A stretch of DNA of 64,000 nucleotides. Source: an uncultured Nocardioides sp. GTDB lineage: Bacteria > Actinomycetota > Actinomycetes > Propionibacteriales > Nocardioidaceae. Location of the stretch: NCBI RefSeq assembly GCF_947489365.1, contig NZ_CANLDB010000008.1, positions 62,001 through 126,000 of the forward strand, written 5' to 3'. The position numbers were made by a program, and so were the translations under genes. Positions 15,485 through 23,762 of this stretch are shown piece after piece; position 1 is the first letter of the stretch; each line of letters starts with the position of its first letter. The notes under the pieces were generated by a model. That model did no database searches and was not told the DNA's origin. It worked only from the letters and a program-made list of their open reading frames with translations.

Positions 15485-16561
15485 GTGCCCGACAGCGACG
15501 ACGCCACCTTCCGCGCCGCGGTCTCCGCCCAGGTCGCGGGCTTCCTCGACTCGATGGCGCCGCGGCTCGAGCCCCTCGGCGCCGACGCCGCGCGGCTGCT
15601 CGCCGAGGCGCGGACGGCGACCGCCGGTGGCAAGCGGCTGCGGGCCGCGTTCTGCTGGTGGGGCTACCGGGCGGTCCGCCCGGACGTCGTCGACGAGACC
15701 GCCCTGCTGCGCGCCTGCGCCTCGCTGGAGCTGCTCCACGCCAGCGCCCTGGTCCACGACGACTACATGGACGCCTCCGACACCCGCCGCGGTCACCCCG
15801 CCGCGCACCGCGCGCTCGAGGCCGAGCACCGCGCCGCCGGCTGGAGCGGCCCCCCGGAGCGGTACGGCGCCGCCGGCGCCATCCTGCTGGGCGACCTGCT
15901 GCTCAGCTGGTCCGACGAGATGCTCCGCCGCTGCGGGCTGCCCGCCGAGCAGGTCGGCGCCGCGCTCGACGTCCTCGACCTCTGCCGCACCGAGGTGATC
16001 GCCGGGCAGTTCCTCGACATCTCCGTACAGGCCCGGGGGCTCGAGGACGTCGCCGAGGCCATGACGGTGCTGCGCTACAAGTCCGCCAAGTACTCCGTCG
16101 AGCAGCCCCTGCACCTCGGGGCGGCCCTCGCCGGCGCGGACACCGCCACCCAGGACGCCCTCGGCGCCTTCGGGCTGCCGCTGGGCGAGGCCTTCCAGCT
16201 GCGCGACGACCTCCTCGGCGTGTTCGGAGACCCCGCCGTCACCGGCAAGCCCGCGGGCGACGACCTCGTCGAGGGCAAGCAGACGGTCCTGGTCGCGCTC
16301 GCCCTCGACGGCCTGGCCGCCGCGGGGAGGACGGCGGACCGCGACGAGCTCGCCGCGAGCCTCGGACGCCCCCACGACGCCGCGACCCTGCGCCACCTCC
16401 AGGAGCTCATCGTCGACTCCGGCGCCGAGGCGCAGGTCGAGGAGGCGATCACCGGGCTGGTCACGCACGCCGACGCGGCGCTCGACCGGGCCGGGCTGGA
16501 CGAGACCGCGACCGCGGCGCTGCGGGCCCTGGGCGCCGCGGCGACGTCCCGGACGGCCTGA
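15485..16561 (+). CDS. Polyprenyl (geranylgeranyl-type) diphosphate synthase
   Basis: Head-to-tail prenyl transferase, 358 residues. First Asp-rich motif HDDYMDASDTRRG (DDxxD) at about 96-105 and second motif FQLRDDLLGVFGD at about 238-250; GGKRLRA near 43 is the usual isopentenyl-diphosphate site. Product length cannot be fixed; the residues before the first motif (SLELLHASALVH) contain no large aromatic at the usual chain-length positions, which suits a longer product such as GGPP. Homologous position to idsA2 (Rv2173). It is probably the source of prenyl chains for menaquinone or carotenoid-like products. Confidence 0.9.
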   Translation: MPDSDDATFRAAVSAQVAGFLDSMAPRLEPLGADAARLLAEARTATAGGKRLRAAFCWWGYRAVRPDVVDETALLRACASLELLHASALVHDDYMDASDTRRGHPAAHRALEAEHRAAGWSGPPERYGAAGAILLGDLLLSWSDEMLRRCGLPAEQVGAALDVLDLCRTEVIAGQFLDISVQARGLEDVAEAMTVLRYKSAKYSVEQPLHLGAALAGADTATQDALGAFGLPLGEAFQLRDDLLGVFGDPAVTGKPAGDDLVEGKQTVLVALALDGLAAAGRTADRDELAASLGRPHDAATLRHLQELIVDSGAEAQVEEAITGLVTHADAALDRAGLDETATAALRALGAAATSRTA

Positions 16562-16591
16562 CGGCCTGAGGGCCTCCCCGGCCCCGAGGGA

Positions 16592-16996
16592 CTACAGCGC
16601 CATCGCCTGGGCGCGGCGCTTGGCCTCGCTGCCCCGGTTCTCGCGCAGCGCGTCGATCGGCCGACCCGGCAGCCCGAGGTCGGTGAAGAGCCAGGCGATG
16701 CACTCGCGGTCGTCGTACCCGCCGTCGTGGAGGACCGTGAGGATCCCCGGGAGGCCCTTGACGACCTCGCCGTCCTGCACGAACGCCAGCGGCACCCGCT
16801 GGCCGGCGCCGGGGCGCGGCACCGCCGCGGCGAGGCGGTGCTCGCGCAGCAGGGTGCCGACCTTCGTCCGCGGGACGTCGAGGAGGTCGGCGACCTGCGC
16901 CCAGTCGCCCCACTCGTCGACGAGGGCGTCGAGGTCCGCCGCGGCGAGGGGTCCGTCGAGGGGGTCCGGGGAGGGACTGCCGGTGGTGCTGCTCAT
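16592..16996 (-). CDS. Rv2175c-family winged-helix DNA-binding protein
   Basis: 134 residues. A winged-helix segment WAQVADLLDVPRTKVGTLLREHRL (about 32-55) is followed by PLAFVQDGEVVKGLPGILTVLHDGGYDDRECIAWLFT, the hallmark block of the Rv2175c family. In M. tuberculosis Rv2175c is a substrate of PknL, which lowers its DNA binding; here the two genes are again adjacent and divergent. Thr/Ser residues in the N-terminus (SSTTGSPSP) are possible phosphorylation sites (inference). ATG 16996 gives a standard start. Confidence 0.88.
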   Translation of the reverse strand: MSSTTGSPSPDPLDGPLAAADLDALVDEWGDWAQVADLLDVPRTKVGTLLREHRLAAAVPRPGAGQRVPLAFVQDGEVVKGLPGILTVLHDGGYDDRECIAWLFTDLGLPGRPIDALRENRGSEAKRRAQAMAL

Positions 16997-17072
16997 GGCT
17001 CCATGGTGTCGCACGGGCGGCGCGCGCGACACGGCCGGTGCGCGTGGGCGGCACGGGAGGACCGGGTCTTCG

Positions 17073-17078
17073 TACGAT
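17073..17078 (+). promoter_or_regulatory. -10 box of pknL
   Basis: TACGAT on the plus strand, with about 35 bases of leader that include a GGAGGG ribosome site before ATG 17120. Confidence 0.4.
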
Positions 17079-17119
17079 GGACCACCGACCGGCGCCGGGC
17101 CGGACGGCGGGGAGGGACG

Positions 17120-19315
17120 ATGACGGACGGCGACGTGCGCCAGCGCGGTCCCGCCGACGCCTCCCTCGAGGGACACCTGGTCGACGGCCGCTACCGCGTC
17201 GGACCGCGGATCGCGCGCGGCGGGATGGCCACCGTGCACGTCGCGGTCGACACCCGCCTCGACCGCACGGTCGCCCTCAAGGTCATGCACAGCGCGCTCG
17301 GCGACGACCAGGAGTTCGTCGCCCGGTTCGTGCGGGAGGCCCGCTCGGCGGCGCGGCTGTCGCACCCCAACGTCGTCGCCGTCCACGACCAGGGCGAGGA
17401 CGACGGGCTGGTCTACCTCGTCATGGAGCACCTGCCGGGCCGGACGCTGCGCGACGTCGTCCGCGACGAGGCCCCGCTGCCGCCCGCGGCGGCGCTGCGC
17501 ACGCTCGAGCCCGTCCTCGCCGCACTCGCCGCGGCGCACCGCGCCGGGATCGTCCACCGTGACGTGAAGCCGGAGAACGTGCTCATCGCCGACGTCAGCG
17601 CCGGCCACACCGACGCCGGCGCGCGCGTCAAGGTCGCCGACTTCGGCCTCGCCAAGGCGGTCAGCGCGGAGAGCCAGCACACCGCCACCGGCGGCGTCCT
17701 CATCGGCACCGTGTCCTACCTCGCCCCCGAGCTCCTCACCGACGGCCACGCCGACCCCCGAGCCGACGTGTACGCCGCGGGCGTCGTCCTGCACGAGCTG
17801 CTGACCGGCCTCAAGCCCCACCGGGGCGACACCCCCATCCAGATCGCCTACCACCACGTCCACACCGACGTGCCCGCCCCGTCGGCGACGGTGCCCGGCA
17901 TCCCGGCGTACGTCGACGCGCTCGTGGCGCGCGCCTGCGTCCGGGACGCGGGCCAGCGGCCGGCCGACGCCGGGGTGCTGCTGCGCCACGTCCGCCGCGT
18001 CCTGCAGGCGCTGGACGCCGGCGCCGTCGACGACCCCGAGCTGGTGGGCGACCTGCGGCCCCTCCCGGTCGGCGGGCCCGACGTCCCCACGCCGTACGAC
18101 GACGCCGAGAGCGCGACCGGGCCCGAGCCGGAGGACAGCGGCACCTGGCTCTTCGGGGCCGGCGAGGCCGAGGCGCGGTGGCCGCCGGCGGACGACGCCG
18201 ACTCGTGGGAGCCCCCGGTCGCGCTGCCCCGTCCGGACCCGACCCGCGAGCGGGCCGGTGGCGCGACGCGGGTGCGTCCCCCGGTCGGACCGCGACGCGA
18301 CACCCAGGACCTCCCGGTCGTCCCCCCCGCCCCGGCGCCGTCCCGGCCGGCGCCGGTGCCCGCCGGGGGCTACCCGCCGCGCCCCCCGCGGAGCGGCCCG
18401 GGTCAGCCGGGGCGGCCGGGCCGTCCAGCCCGGTCACGGCGGGGGACCCTGCTCGTCGGCGCCCTCGTGCTCCTGCTCCTCGCGGCGGCCGTCGGCGGCT
18501 GGTGGCTCGGCTTCGGCCGCTACACCTCGACCCCCGGCGTGGTCGGCCTGGACGAGCAGGCCGCCACCGAGCGGCTCGAGGCCGCGGGGCTCGACGTCGA
18601 CGTCGACGAGGACTACTCCGAGACGGTCCCCGAGGGCGAGGTCATGTCCACCGACCCGGACCGCGGCGACCGGGTCCTCGACGGCGGCACGGTGACGCTC
18701 ACGCTGTCCCTCGGGCCCGAGCGGGTCGAGGTGCCGCGCCTGCGCGGCGGCAGCGAGGACCGTGCACAGGACGCGCTCCTCGCGCTCGACCTGGTCGTCG
18801 ACGACGCCACCGAGCAGTACAGCGACAGCGTGGCCGAGGGCGACGTCATCGGCACCGACCCCGAGGCCGGCACGGAGCTGAGCCCCGGCAGCCGGGTCTC
18901 GATCGTCGTGAGCCTCGGGCCGGAGCCGGTCGCAGTCGACGACCTCGTCGGGCAGGACGCCGACGAGGTCGAGCAGCGCTACTCCGACGCCGGGGTCGAG
19001 GTGGTCCGGACCGAGGAGTCCTCCGAGACCCTCGAGGAGGGGCTCGTCGTCTCCAGCAGCCCCGGCGCGGGCGAGGAGCTCCTGCCCGGCGACACCCTCG
19101 AGCTCGTCGTCTCGAGCGGTCCCGAGGGGGTCGTGATCCCCGAGGGGATCGTCAACAGCAGCGTCGAGGAGGCCCGACGGACCCTCGAGGACCTGGGCCT
19201 GGTCGTCGTCGAGGAGGGCGGCGGGATCTTCGAGCTCGGCTACGTCACCGCGGTCGACCCCGGCGAGGGCGAGACGGTCGACCCCGGCACCCGGGTCACG
19301 CTCACCGTCATCTGA
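17120..19315 (+). CDS. pknL: PknL-type Ser/Thr protein kinase with four PASTA domains
   Basis: 731 residues. Hanks-type kinase domain (about 25-290): glycine loop IARGGMATVHVAV, catalytic Lys54 in VALKVMH, HRDVKPEN with Asp148, DFGLA at 174-178 and SYLAPELL. A Pro/Arg-rich linker (about 310-440) leads to one membrane helix (about 443-465) and four extracellular PASTA repeats of 65-70 residues each, ending at the C-terminus. PASTA domains bind peptidoglycan fragments or lipid II in related kinases, so it probably senses wall state. M. tuberculosis PknL lacks PASTA domains; their presence resembles PknB-type receptors. ATG 17120 has GGAGGG upstream. Likely partner: the divergent Rv2175c-like protein. 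Confidence 0.93.
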   Translation: MTDGDVRQRGPADASLEGHLVDGRYRVGPRIARGGMATVHVAVDTRLDRTVALKVMHSALGDDQEFVARFVREARSAARLSHPNVVAVHDQGEDDGLVYLVMEHLPGRTLRDVVRDEAPLPPAAALRTLEPVLAALAAAHRAGIVHRDVKPENVLIADVSAGHTDAGARVKVADFGLAKAVSAESQHTATGGVLIGTVSYLAPELLTDGHADPRADVYAAGVVLHELLTGLKPHRGDTPIQIAYHHVHTDVPAPSATVPGIPAYVDALVARACVRDAGQRPADAGVLLRHVRRVLQALDAGAVDDPELVGDLRPLPVGGPDVPTPYDDAESATGPEPEDSGTWLFGAGEAEARWPPADDADSWEPPVALPRPDPTRERAGGATRVRPPVGPRRDTQDLPVVPPAPAPSRPAPVPAGGYPPRPPRSGPGQPGRPGRPARSRRGTLLVGALVLLLLAAAVGGWWLGFGRYTSTPGVVGLDEQAATERLEAAGLDVDVDEDYSETVPEGEVMSTDPDRGDRVLDGGTVTLTLSLGPERVEVPRLRGGSEDRAQDALLALDLVVDDATEQYSDSVAEGDVIGTDPEAGTELSPGSRVSIVVSLGPEPVAVDDLVGQDADEVEQRYSDAGVEVVRTEESSETLEEGLVVSSSPGAGEELLPGDTLELVVSSGPEGVVIPEGIVNSSVEEARRTLEDLGLVVVEEGGGIFELGYVTAVDPGEGETVDPGTRVTLTVI

Positions 19316-19324
19316 GCCGCCAGC

Positions 19325-19834
19325 TCAGCAGTCCGACAGCCGCCAGCCCTCGTCGGTGTTCGTCCACTCCTCGTCGTCCTGGACGAGGCCCTTGGCGCCG
19401 CGGAACGTGTAGTCGACCGCCGCCACCTCCTGCGGGCCGGCGTCGGTCTCCTCCTCCGAGACGGTCGCCTCGTACGTCGCGAACGGCAGCGGCTCGCCGT
19501 ACACGGCGCCGGCGCGCTTCACGATGAGCAGGTACGTGCCCTGCGGGACCTTGGTCTGGCACTCGGCGGTGTAGAAGGCGTAGGCCAGCTCGCCGTCCCC
19601 GGTCAGCAGCGCGTCGCTGAAGGTGCGCACCGCGGAGCGCAGCTCGGTGGTCGAGGCGGCCACGTCGTCGGGCAGGGGCGTCGAGTCCGCGGTCGGGTCG
19701 AGCGTCTCCCCCACGGAGACCTCGTCGCCGGGGGCGCCCGAGCCGGGCTCGTCGTCGCCTCCGCCGCACCCCGCCAGCACCGTGACGGCGACGGCCAGCG
19801 CCGTGGTGGACAGGACGGTCCGGGATGGCCTCAC
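19325..19834 (-). CDS. Lipoprotein of unknown function
   Basis: 169 residues. Basic start, hydrophobic core and a lipobox LAGC (Cys about 23), then GGGDDEPGSG, so it should be lipid-anchored outside the membrane. The mature part has a SnoaL/NTF2-like feel: ELRSAVRTFSDALLTGDGELAYAFYTAECQTKVPQGTY and a beta-rich C-terminus ending EEWTNTDEGWRLSDC with a terminal Cys. GTG 19834 is favoured by a TACGGT box six bases upstream. The stop is nine bases from that of pknL (convergent). No family name can be given with confidence. Confidence 0.75.
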   Translation of the reverse strand: MRPSRTVLSTTALAVAVTVLAGCGGGDDEPGSGAPGDEVSVGETLDPTADSTPLPDDVAASTTELRSAVRTFSDALLTGDGELAYAFYTAECQTKVPQGTYLLIVKRAGAVYGEPLPFATYEATVSEEETDAGPQEVAAVDYTFRGAKGLVQDDEEWTNTDEGWRLSDC

Positions 19835-19840
19835 GGGCAC

Positions 19841-19846
19841 ACCGTA
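19841..19846 (-). promoter_or_regulatory. -10 box, leaderless lipoprotein gene
   Basis: TACGGT on the minus strand, six bases before GTG 19834. Confidence 0.5.
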
Positions 19847-19881
19847 GGAGCACCGGGCCAGCCAGTGGGTACCCGGAGGCC

Positions 19882-20124
19882 ATGACCGAGCCCGTCACCC
19901 CCGCCACCCCCGACGACGACCCCCGCGTGGAGGCCCTCCAGGCCGCCGTCGACCGGGTCGTCTCCTACGAGGAGTCCGCGCCCCGCGAGACGATCCGCGC
20001 CGAGCTGGACGGCGCCGTCTCCCAGGCCGGCCTCGACGTCGGCGACGACGTCCTCGAGCGCCTCACCGACGCCATCGACTCCGGCGACGGCGAGCACCTC
20101 GACGTCCGCCCGTTCCTGGCCTGA
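19882..20124 (+). CDS. Small acidic protein, unknown
   Basis: 80 residues, strongly acidic, mostly helical in composition (VEALQAAVDRVVSYEESAPRETIRAELDGAVSQAGLDVGDDVLERLTDAIDSG). No membrane segment, cysteine or known motif. ATG 19882 is preceded by GGAGGCC. It stands between the divergent lipoprotein gene and dps. The codon usage is as biased as its neighbours, which supports a real gene. Function unknown. Confidence 0.65.
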   Translation: MTEPVTPATPDDDPRVEALQAAVDRVVSYEESAPRETIRAELDGAVSQAGLDVGDDVLERLTDAIDSGDGEHLDVRPFLA

Positions 20125-20207
20125 CTTCACCCGACCCGGAATCCGCCACCCACCGGTGGCGTTGCACCCAGCACAGTCACACGACGCCAACCCCACGAGG
20201 AGAACAC

Positions 20208-20753
20208 GTGTCCTACACCGTCCCCGGCCTGTCCACCGAGCAGGCGCACACCGTCATCGGCCTGCTCCAGGGCCGTCTGTCGGCGTACAACGACCTGCAC
20301 CTCACGCTGAAGCACGTCCACTGGAACGTCGTCGGCCCGCACTTCATCGCGGTGCACGAGATGATCGACCCGCAGGTGGAGCTGGTCCGCGGGTACGCCG
20401 ACGAGGTCGCCGAGCGGATCGCCACCCTGGGTGGCTCGCCGAAGGGCACCCCGGGCGCGGTCATCGCGGACCGCACCTGGGACGACTACTCCCTCGGCCG
20501 CGACACCGCGCTGGCGCACCTCGGTGCGCTGGACCTGGTGTACGTCGGCGCCATCACCGACAACCGCAAGGTCATCGAGACCACCGGCGACATCGACCCG
20601 ATCACCGAGGACATGGTGATCGCCCAGACCGCCGAGCTCGAGAAGTTCCAGTGGTTCGTCCGGGCCCACCTCGAGAGCATCGGCGGTGACCTGACCAGCG
20701 AGGGCGCCGGCAGCGAGACCGGTGCCGCCGACGCGAGCCGCACCGACGGCTGA
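20208..20753 (+). CDS. dps: Dps-family ferritin-like DNA protection protein
   Basis: 181 residues. Dodecamer-forming mini-ferritin that oxidises iron with hydrogen peroxide and shields DNA. The inter-subunit ferroxidase ligands are visible in KHVHWNVVGPHFIAVHEMIDPQVELVRGYADEVAERI (about 38-74). The N-terminal tail is short and not basic; the C-terminal tail is Ser/Ala/Glu-rich, so direct DNA binding through a lysine tail is not evident. GTG 20208 has GAGGAG seven bases upstream. Stands alone, consistent with stress-controlled expression, though no operator was recognised. Confidence 0.93.
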   Translation: MSYTVPGLSTEQAHTVIGLLQGRLSAYNDLHLTLKHVHWNVVGPHFIAVHEMIDPQVELVRGYADEVAERIATLGGSPKGTPGAVIADRTWDDYSLGRDTALAHLGALDLVYVGAITDNRKVIETTGDIDPITEDMVIAQTAELEKFQWFVRAHLESIGGDLTSEGAGSETGAADASRTDG

Positions 20754-20873
20754 CGCCCGCCGCGCGCCCGACCCCGCGGGGTCCGGTGTGCCCGGCCGTA
20801 CGACGGGCCGGGGCCCTGCCGCTACCGTGGAGGGCTCCCGGCCCGTCGTCGTCGACGCAGGAAGGAGGTCGTG

Positions 20874-21971
20874 ATGTCCCCGAGCTGGTCCGACTGGCGC
20901 ACCGACACCGCCGAGCGCGACTCGTTGCCCGCGGTGCCGGCGGACGAGCGCGACCTCGTGCTGACGCCGTACGCCCCCGGCTCGTCGCCGGACGAGACCC
21001 GCAGCGCGGCACCCCTCCTGGTGCCCGCCGAGCCCACCGGCGACCTGCCCCGCTCCCCGCGCTGGCCGCTGTACGCCGACGAGCCGACCACCACGGCCAC
21101 CACGGCCACCACGGCCACCACGTCCGTCCAGGCCGCGACTCCGCTGACCGGGGCTGCCGCCGGCCGCCGCGGGGGCACGTCCTCCCGGCCGGTCCTGCCC
21201 CTGGTCGCCGCCGCCCTCGCGGTCACCCTGGCCGCCGGCACCGGCGTCTGGCTCGGCTGGCAGCCCGACGGCGCGGTCACGAGCGACGCCCCGACCGCCG
21301 GCCGGCAGGTGGACGACGCCGCCGAGCCCCGCGAGGGCGGCACCTCGCGCGGCGAGCAGCGCGAGGACCAGCAGCGCCAGGACCAGCAGGGCCGGCGCGA
21401 CCGCGCCGACCGCACCGACCGCGCCGATCGGGGGGCACGCCCGCCGGACCTCGCGAGCCGCGCCCGCCGCGCCGCCGAGCCGCTGACGGAGGCCGTGACG
21501 GCGACCGCGCCGTCCACCGCCCCGCCGAACGAGGACCTCTCCGGGCGCACCGTCAGCTACGCCGCGCCGAACATGCTCGACGGGCGCGACGAGACGGCCT
21601 GGCGCATGGTCGGTGACGGTCGCGGCTCCGTCCTCACCTTCACCTTCGAGGAGCCCGTCATGGTGACGACCGTCGGACTGCTCAACGGCTACGCGAAGAC
21701 CGGGTCGACCGGTGGGCGCGACGTCGACTGGTACGCCGGCAACCGCCGGGTCCGCCAGGTCGAGTGGTTCTTCGACGACGGCTCCCGCGTCGTGCACACC
21801 CTGCGCGACACCCCGCAGGTGCAGCGCACCGACATCCGGCCGCGCACCACGTCCACGGTCCGACTCCGGCTGACCCGCGTGTCCGGTCCGGGCGGCGGGC
21901 CGGACAGGCGCGACTACACGGCGATCAGCGAGGTCGCCCTGGACGGCGTCCCGCGCTCGTCGCTCGACTGA
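20874..21971 (+). CDS. Membrane-anchored protein with C-terminal discoidin/glycan-binding-like domain
   Basis: 365 residues. A Pro/Asp-rich cytoplasmic region (1-102) contains the tandem TTATTATTATT stretch; one membrane helix follows (about 104-125). The outside part has an Arg/Asp/Gln-rich low-complexity stretch with RADRTDRADR and then a beta-rich C-terminal domain (about 220-362): VSYAAPNMLDGRDETAWRMVGDGRGSVLTFTFEEPVMVTTVGLLNGY, which is the pattern of discoidin-like (NADase-type glycan-binding) domains. AGGAGG lies five bases before ATG 20874. Probably a surface protein that binds sugars; the ligand is unknown. Followed after 11 bases by the lipase. Confidence 0.75.
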   Translation: MSPSWSDWRTDTAERDSLPAVPADERDLVLTPYAPGSSPDETRSAAPLLVPAEPTGDLPRSPRWPLYADEPTTTATTATTATTSVQAATPLTGAAAGRRGGTSSRPVLPLVAAALAVTLAAGTGVWLGWQPDGAVTSDAPTAGRQVDDAAEPREGGTSRGEQREDQQRQDQQGRRDRADRTDRADRGARPPDLASRARRAAEPLTEAVTATAPSTAPPNEDLSGRTVSYAAPNMLDGRDETAWRMVGDGRGSVLTFTFEEPVMVTTVGLLNGYAKTGSTGGRDVDWYAGNRRVRQVEWFFDDGSRVVHTLRDTPQVQRTDIRPRTTSTVRLRLTRVSGPGGGPDRRDYTAISEVALDGVPRSSLD

Positions 21972-21982
21972 GGGTCGCCGCG

Positions 21983-22777
21983 GTGCTCGACTCCCTGGCA
22001 CCGGCCCGGCGCCGGCTGGTGCTCGTCCTCGCCGGGGCGCTGGGGCTCGCGCTGGTCGCCGCGGTCGTGGCCGTGGTGCTGACCCGGACGCCGGACGCCG
22101 CCACCGCCGTGGCGCAGGACGACCCCGGCCCGGTGCTGCTCGTGCCGGGGTACGGCGCGTCCGGCGCCGGCCTCGAGCCGCTCGCCGACGCCCTGCGGGC
22201 CGAGGGACGCGAGGTGGTCGTCGTCGATCCCGTCGACGGCGGCACCGGCGACCTGCGGGCTCAGGCGGTCGCCCTGCACGAGGTGGCGCAGGAGACCGCG
22301 GACGAGGCCGGCGCGGCGTCCGTGGACGTCGTCGGGCACTCCGCCGGCGGCGTGGTCGCCCGGCTGTGGGTCGCCGAGGAAGGTGGCGACGCGCTCGCCC
22401 GCCGCGTGGTGACGCTGGGCTCGCCGCACCACGGCACCGAGGTGGCCGACCTGGGCGCCGAGCTAACCCCGGACTCCTGCCCGGAGGCCTGCCGCCAGCT
22501 CACGAGCGACAGCCCGCTGCTCGCGGGCCTGAACAGTGGCGACGAGACCCCGGAGGGCCCGGTGTGGGTGAGCGTCTGGACCGAGGGCGACCAGGTCGTC
22601 GTCCCCCCCACCTCGGGGCGGCTCGACGGCTCCGTGGCGTACGCCGTCCAGGACGTCTGCGGGGGCCTCGCCGTGGAGCACGGCGACCTGCCCTCGGACC
22701 CCGCGGTGATCGCGATGGTCCTCGACGCCCTCGGCGTCGACGTCCCCAGCGGCCCCCCGCCCCCCTCCGTCTGTTAG
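21983..22777 (+). CDS. Membrane-anchored lipase / alpha-beta hydrolase
   Basis: 264 residues. One N-terminal hydrophobic helix (about 12-33) exports or anchors it. The hydrolase fold shows the oxyanion strand VLLVPGYGASGAGL, nucleophile motif VVGHSAGG (GHSAG) near 114-118, LGSPHHGTEVADLG typical of class I lipases and triacylglycerol lipases, and late His in VEHGDLPSDP. Two Cys pairs (PDSCPEAC and the C-terminal ones) suggest disulphides outside the cell. It is co-oriented with the glycan-binding-like protein. The first repeat unit of locus B starts two bases after its stop. Confidence 0.85.
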   Translation: MLDSLAPARRRLVLVLAGALGLALVAAVVAVVLTRTPDAATAVAQDDPGPVLLVPGYGASGAGLEPLADALRAEGREVVVVDPVDGGTGDLRAQAVALHEVAQETADEAGAASVDVVGHSAGGVVARLWVAEEGGDALARRVVTLGSPHHGTEVADLGAELTPDSCPEACRQLTSDSPLLAGLNSGDETPEGPVWVSVWTEGDQVVVPPTSGRLDGSVAYAVQDVCGGLAVEHGDLPSDPAVIAMVLDALGVDVPSGPPPPSVC

Positions 22778-22779
22778 TC

Positions 22780-22843
22780 GAGTCGGCACGTCTGCGCACC
22801 CCATGACGGCCGAGTCGGCACGTCTGCGCACCCCACGGGTGCC
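22780..22843 (+). repeat. 32-bp repeat array, two units, forward (locus B)
   Basis: Exact copies of the 19-base core GAGTCGGCACGTCTGCGCA start at 22780 and 22812, 32 bp apart. The first begins two bases after the lipase stop, in its sense direction. A third, decayed unit may follow to about 22860. Confidence 0.93.
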
Positions 22844-22847
22844 AGCC

Positions 22848-22943
22848 GACGTCGCACACCTGCGCAGACGTGCCGACTCGAGCCCGTACATCTGCGCAGA
22901 CCTGCCGACTCGGCGTCGTACGGCTGCGCAGACGTGCCGACTC
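22848..22943 (-). repeat. 32-bp repeat array, three units, reverse (locus B)
   Basis: Reverse cores end at 22879, 22911 and 22943, 32 bp apart (one with a single mismatch). Read on the minus strand the first unit starts three bases after the stop of the ABC permease gene. Forward and reverse arrays meet in the middle of a 169-base gap between convergent genes. Confidence 0.93.
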
Positions 22944-22946
22944 GAC

Positions 22947-23762
22947 CTAGCGGGTGACGTCCTTGGTGGTGAAGTTCGCCCAGGCGGCGCCGAGGAACAC
23001 CGCGACGTAGAGCAGCTGCAGGCCGACGCCGCGCAGGATGTCGCGCCAGAAGATCGGGTCGCGGAAGAGGTCGGTGAACGCGAGCCAGTACCGCGTGATC
23101 AACCACGGGTGCAGGGCGCTCGCGGCGTCGAGCGTGAGCAGCAGCGTCGAGGCGATCAGGACGGCGATCGCGCCGAGCGCCGCGGCGAGCGGGGTGTCGA
23201 CCAGGGTCGAGCAGAACAGCGCGATGGCGGCGACCCCGAGCATGCAGAGCATCGCGTAGCCGAGCGACATCAACGTCCGCGCCACGAGCTCGGGCGTCGT
23301 CAGGGAGGTGCCCGAGAAGGTCGCCGTCCCGGTGGTGACGTCCTGCTGGCCGAGCAGGGTCACGCCGACGACGTACGCCGTGACCGCGACGACGACGACC
23401 GCCAGCAGGGCGAACACGATGACGGCGACGAGCTTCGCGACGAGCAGCCGGGTCCGGCCGACGGGGCGGATCAGGACGTAGCGCAGGGTCCCGGCCTGAC
23501 CCTCGCCCGCGACGGCCTCGCCGGCGGTCACGGCGACGGCGACCGGCAGGAACAGCGGCACGACCATCGCGAGCGCGGCCAGCGGGTAGAGGGTGCCGTC
23601 GGTCAGCACCGCCGAGAGGAACGCGGGGCCGCTGCCGGGGCGCGGCCCGACGCCCGTGACGGCGAGCAGGATCGCGACCAGCACGGGCAGGGCGTCGATC
23701 AGCGCGATCGTCACCCAGGTCCGACGGCTGCGGAGCAGCTTGACGAGCTCGACGCGGATCAC
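22947..23762 (-). CDS. ABC transporter permease (ABC-2 type)
   Basis: 271 residues with six hydrophobic segments (about 20-40, 65-90, 110-140, 160-185, 190-212, 240-262) and the ABC-2 pattern, including GEAVAGEGQAGTLRYVLIRPVGRTRLLVAKL, the cytoplasmic coupling block of the NatB/multidrug family. It starts GTG at 23762, overlapping the stop of the ATPase gene by four bases. With the ATPase it forms an export complex; substrate unknown. Confidence 0.88.
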   Translation of the reverse strand: MIRVELVKLLRSRRTWVTIALIDALPVLVAILLAVTGVGPRPGSGPAFLSAVLTDGTLYPLAALAMVVPLFLPVAVAVTAGEAVAGEGQAGTLRYVLIRPVGRTRLLVAKLVAVIVFALLAVVVVAVTAYVVGVTLLGQQDVTTGTATFSGTSLTTPELVARTLMSLGYAMLCMLGVAAIALFCSTLVDTPLAAALGAIAVLIASTLLLTLDAASALHPWLITRYWLAFTDLFRDPIFWRDILRGVGLQLLYVAVFLGAAWANFTTKDVTR

